DNA of 7,133 bases. It comes from Ruminococcaceae bacterium UBA6842. Its GTDB lineage: Bacteria; Bacillota; Clostridia; Oscillospirales; Acutalibacteraceae. A model generated the notes under the pieces. It saw nothing but the letters and a program-made list of their open reading frames with translations. It did no database searches and was not told the origin of the DNA. The translations under genes and the position numbers were made by a program. Below, in pieces: positions 5,184-7,133 of the stretch; positions within the stretch are counted from its first letter, which is position 1, and the number at the start of each line of letters is the position of its first letter. The stretch lies in contig DKDS01000013.1 of NCBI GenBank assembly GCA_002451855.1, forward strand, positions 15,635-22,767, written 5' to 3'.

Positions 5184-7133
5184 TATTTTCCTGCCGCGTA
5201 TACATCATCCAAAATAAGCACAAGATTTTTGTTTGCCTGCGGTGAGCTTATTCTGAAGTAGTTTATCGCATTCAAATTCGGCTTGCCCGTTACCGCCGCC
5301 TTGTCAAACGACAGGGTAATCTCGTTCCAACCGGATTTCAAAGCGCTTTTCTTTATCTCCCAGCCGTACTCGTCCTTGTCGTAGGTTCCGGAGCTTGTAA
5401 TTTCAAAGCTTATGTTGTTTTTAAGCTTCTTTACACTGTCAACATAAATACGCAGATGTATATATCCGTTTTCGGAGCCTGAAATATCCACGGGGTTCTT
5501 TAAAACGGCGTGCATATCCGCAAGCGGATTTTTAACCTGCAGCGCTTTATCACCCTCGGCGCGGTTTGAGGTCAGCTTCATATTGAACGCTTCGGCAAAG
5601 TTGCACATACAGTTTCCGAGCGCAATATCCCCTGCGTATATCGGTCTTCCGCATTCACACGCGTTTTCGGGTATTTTGCTCATTGTCGCATATATGCTGT
5701 CGACAATCGTAACAACGCCCTCCTGTCGGTCGGCGGAATAAATTCTTATACGCTTGATTGCCTTTTCATTGGGCGCCGAACCGCTCTTTGAAGCGTCGGA
5801 AATTTTGAGGAAGCACTCGTTCCAGCCGTTTGATAAGCTCTTCTTATCTATGTTCCACTGATACTCTTCCTTGTCAAATTCAGTGCTGCTTGAAATTTCA
5901 ACCGCAACATCGTTTTTAAGCAATTCAGTGTTATTAACATAGAAAGAAATATGCACATATCCGTCGTGATAAGCCGAAATATCAACCGTGTTTTCAAGTA
6001 TTCCGAGCATTATAAGACCCTTATAATTAACAGACTTAAATGCGCCGCTTCCCTCTACAAATTCACGGGGAGTAACCGTGACAGCGGCATTTTCCAGAGT
6101 CTTGAACACATTAATGGTGTTACAGCTCGCTATCATTTTACCGCTTCCGACTTGGGTTTCGGTATAAATATCGCTTTGCTTATTTACCGCACAGACATTG
6201 TCTATTATTGCCTTTATATCTACTCCGTTTTTATCGTTGTTTGTGTGGTAGAGGCGTATATAATTAATAGCCGCCGGATTCGGATTTCCTTTTTTGATGC
6301 CCTTGCCGAACGGAATATACACTTCGTTCCAACCGCTCTTCAGCGTGTTTGTCTTAACTATAAACGTATATTTGTCCGTACTTGAGCTGCCCGAGCTTGC
6401 AAGCTCCAGAGAAATCATATCCCCGCAGGACGACGGCTTATCGATATATAACGAATAGTGTATATATCCGTCGGTATATGCCGATATATCCACAGGGGCT
6501 TTAAAAACGCCCTCAAGCAATACGCTGTATTTGGAGGTGGATTTTAATGCGCCTGTTCCCTCTGTATATTCGCCTTCCTTGGTCGTAACCCGCGCGTTTT
6601 TAAGCGATTTGAATATATTTAAGGTGTTACCGCTTGTAATCATCTGACCGCCCGGAGCGGTTGTTTCCGTATATTCGTCGCTTTCACCGTTCATAGTGGC
6701 ATATACATCGTCAAGCGCCATAATAAGTCCGGTTTTCGGCTTGGTTGTATATATGCGCAGGAAATTGATTTTGGAAAGATTGGGATTTCCTAATTTTGCC
6801 GCAGAATCCATCGGCAGCCACAGGTGGTTCCAACCGTTCTGAAGCGATGACAAATCTATTGTATATGTAAATTCGTCCACATCGTTCGTGCCTGAGCTTG
6901 TAAGCTCAAGTGAAATTTTGGTTGTCAAATACGATATATCGTTGATATAAAGCGACAAATGCAAATTTCCGTCTTTATAGCCTGAAATATCAATAGGATT
7001 TTTGAAAACAAACGCGCTTGCGCCTACCTCGGGCACCAATCTGAACGAGCCTGTTCCCTCAACCACATATTCGGGCTGTGTTGTGACCTTTGCGTTGCGT
7101 ATACCGCTTAAAATATTTACGGTGTTACAGCTC
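5183..7133 (-). CDS. Large tandem-repeat beta-domain protein, probably surface or secreted, N-terminus outside the window
   Basis: The minus-strand frame is open from the window edge to TAA at 5185-5183, giving 649 residues of a longer protein. It consists of four homologous modules of about 150-169 residues. Shared landmarks are: D-I-S-x-Y-x-D-G with IHxSLY (strand-like), E-L/I-T/A-S-S-G, a D/E-E-Y-x-W/Y strand, L-x-S/N-G-W-N before a strand, G-N-P-N, A-I-N-Y-I/F-R-I/L-Y, and a closing D-D-V-Y-A. Alternating strands and the GWN-plus-RIY pattern resemble jelly-roll carbohydrate-binding modules (inference; no family named). The protein ends right after the last module with no sortase signal, dockerin, membrane segment or SLH domain, so any anchor must be near the unseen N-terminus. 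The in-frame GTG at 7066 is not a start, since module 1 begins before it. It may bind glycans or act as an adhesin; no enzyme motif is seen. Confidence 0.9.
   Translation of the reverse strand, partial: SCNTVNILSGIRNAKVTTQPEYVVEGTGSFRLVPEVGASAFVFKNPIDISGYKDGNLHLSLYINDISYLTTKISLELTSSGTNDVDEFTYTIDLSSLQNGWNHLWLPMDSAAKLGNPNLSKINFLRIYTTKPKTGLIMALDDVYATMNGESDEYTETTAPGGQMITSGNTLNIFKSLKNARVTTKEGEYTEGTGALKSTSKYSVLLEGVFKAPVDISAYTDGYIHYSLYIDKPSSCGDMISLELASSGSSSTDKYTFIVKTNTLKSGWNEVYIPFGKGIKKGNPNPAAINYIRLYHTNNDKNGVDIKAIIDNVCAVNKQSDIYTETQVGSGKMIASCNTINVFKTLENAAVTVTPREFVEGSGAFKSVNYKGLIMLGILENTVDISAYHDGYVHISFYVNNTELLKNDVAVEISSSTEFDKEEYQWNIDKKSLSNGWNECFLKISDASKSGSAPNEKAIKRIRIYSADRQEGVVTIVDSIYATMSKIPENACECGRPIYAGDIALGNCMCNFAEAFNMKLTSNRAEGDKALQVKNPLADMHAVLKNPVDISGSENGYIHLRIYVDSVKKLKNNISFEITSSGTYDKDEYGWEIKKSALKSGWNEITLSFDKAAVTGKPNLNAINYFRISSPQANKNLVLILDDVYAAGK
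5186..5632 (-). repeat. Module 4 of the repeat protein, C-terminal
   Basis: Residues 501-649. The opening is atypical (GDIALGNCMCNFAEAFNMK) and shorter than in modules 1-3, but the core is canonical: NPVDISGSENGYIHLRIYV, EITSSGTYDKDEYGWEI, SGWNEITLS, AINYFRIS and LDDVYAAGK. The stop codon follows at once, so the domain boundary is the protein end. Confidence 0.87.
5633..6127 (-). repeat. Module 3 of the repeat protein
   Basis: Residues 336-500. It opens with SCNTINVFKTLENAAVTV and has VDISAYHDGYVHISFYV, NGWNECFLK and AIKRIRIYS. The E-I-S-S-S-T segment lacks the Gly of the other modules and GNPN is replaced by GSAPN, so it is the most diverged in its second half. It runs into an unusual Cys-rich hinge, CECGRPIYAGDIALGNCMC. 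Confidence 0.87.
6128..6634 (-). repeat. Module 2 of the repeat protein
   Basis: Residues 167-335 (169 long). It opens with SGNTLNIFKSLKNARVTTK, so the Cys seen at this place in modules 1 and 3 is Gly. Core motifs are PVDISAYTDGYIHYSLYI, SGWNEVYIP and AINYIRLYH. It ends IDNVCAV rather than DDVYAT, with Cys where the others have Tyr. Confidence 0.88.
6635..7132 (-). repeat. Module 1 of the repeat protein (visible part)
   Basis: Visible residues 1-166. It opens with SCNTVNILSGIRNAKVTT, has NPIDISGYKDG at about 45-55, NGWNHLWLP near 99-107, and closes with ALDDVYATM. The module is full length or nearly so, because its opening aligns with those of modules 2 and 3. Confidence 0.85.

Noticed and set aside
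7064..7066. GTG as the start of the repeat protein
   Set aside because: The frame is open to the window edge, and the 22 codons upstream encode the conserved opening of module 1 (SCNTVNI), so the gene continues beyond the window.

Overview
The window looks like chromosomal DNA of a low-to-mid-GC Gram-positive bacterium, most likely a gut- or rumen-type member of the Clostridia. This is an inference from the strong GGAGG-type ribosome binding site, a Bacillota-style lipoprotein signal, sigma-A-like promoters and the protein families; no marker gene is present. All five genes lie on the minus strand, so the region reads from high to low coordinates. Both edges cut through genes.

Layout in the order of transcription: (1) 7133-5183 is the C-terminal 649 codons of a large repeat protein with four tandem ~165-169-residue beta-rich modules, ending in a strong hairpin. 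(2) 5129-4960 is a gene-free leader with a weak promoter candidate and a second possible hairpin. (3) 4959-2512 is a complete glycoside hydrolase family 31 enzyme with no export signal. (4) 2439-1990 is a small lipoprotein with a Ser/Asp/Asn/Lys-rich disordered body, with its own -10 box upstream and a good terminator downstream. (5) 1803-1267 is a complete family I inorganic pyrophosphatase (ppa) with a clear promoter. (6) Overlapping it by ATGA, 1270-1 is the N-terminal 423 codons of a membrane-bound, processive-type family 2 glycosyltransferase.

There appear to be at least three transcription units. ppa and the glycosyltransferase form a translationally coupled pair, which fits PPi removal beside a pathway that uses activated sugars. 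The repeat protein (probably outside the cell) and GH31 (probably cytoplasmic) may both concern glycans, but no transporter, regulator or second hydrolase is visible to tie them into one pathway. I see no RNA gene, mobile element, CRISPR array or phage gene. The least explained items are the tandem-repeat protein and the disordered lipoprotein.
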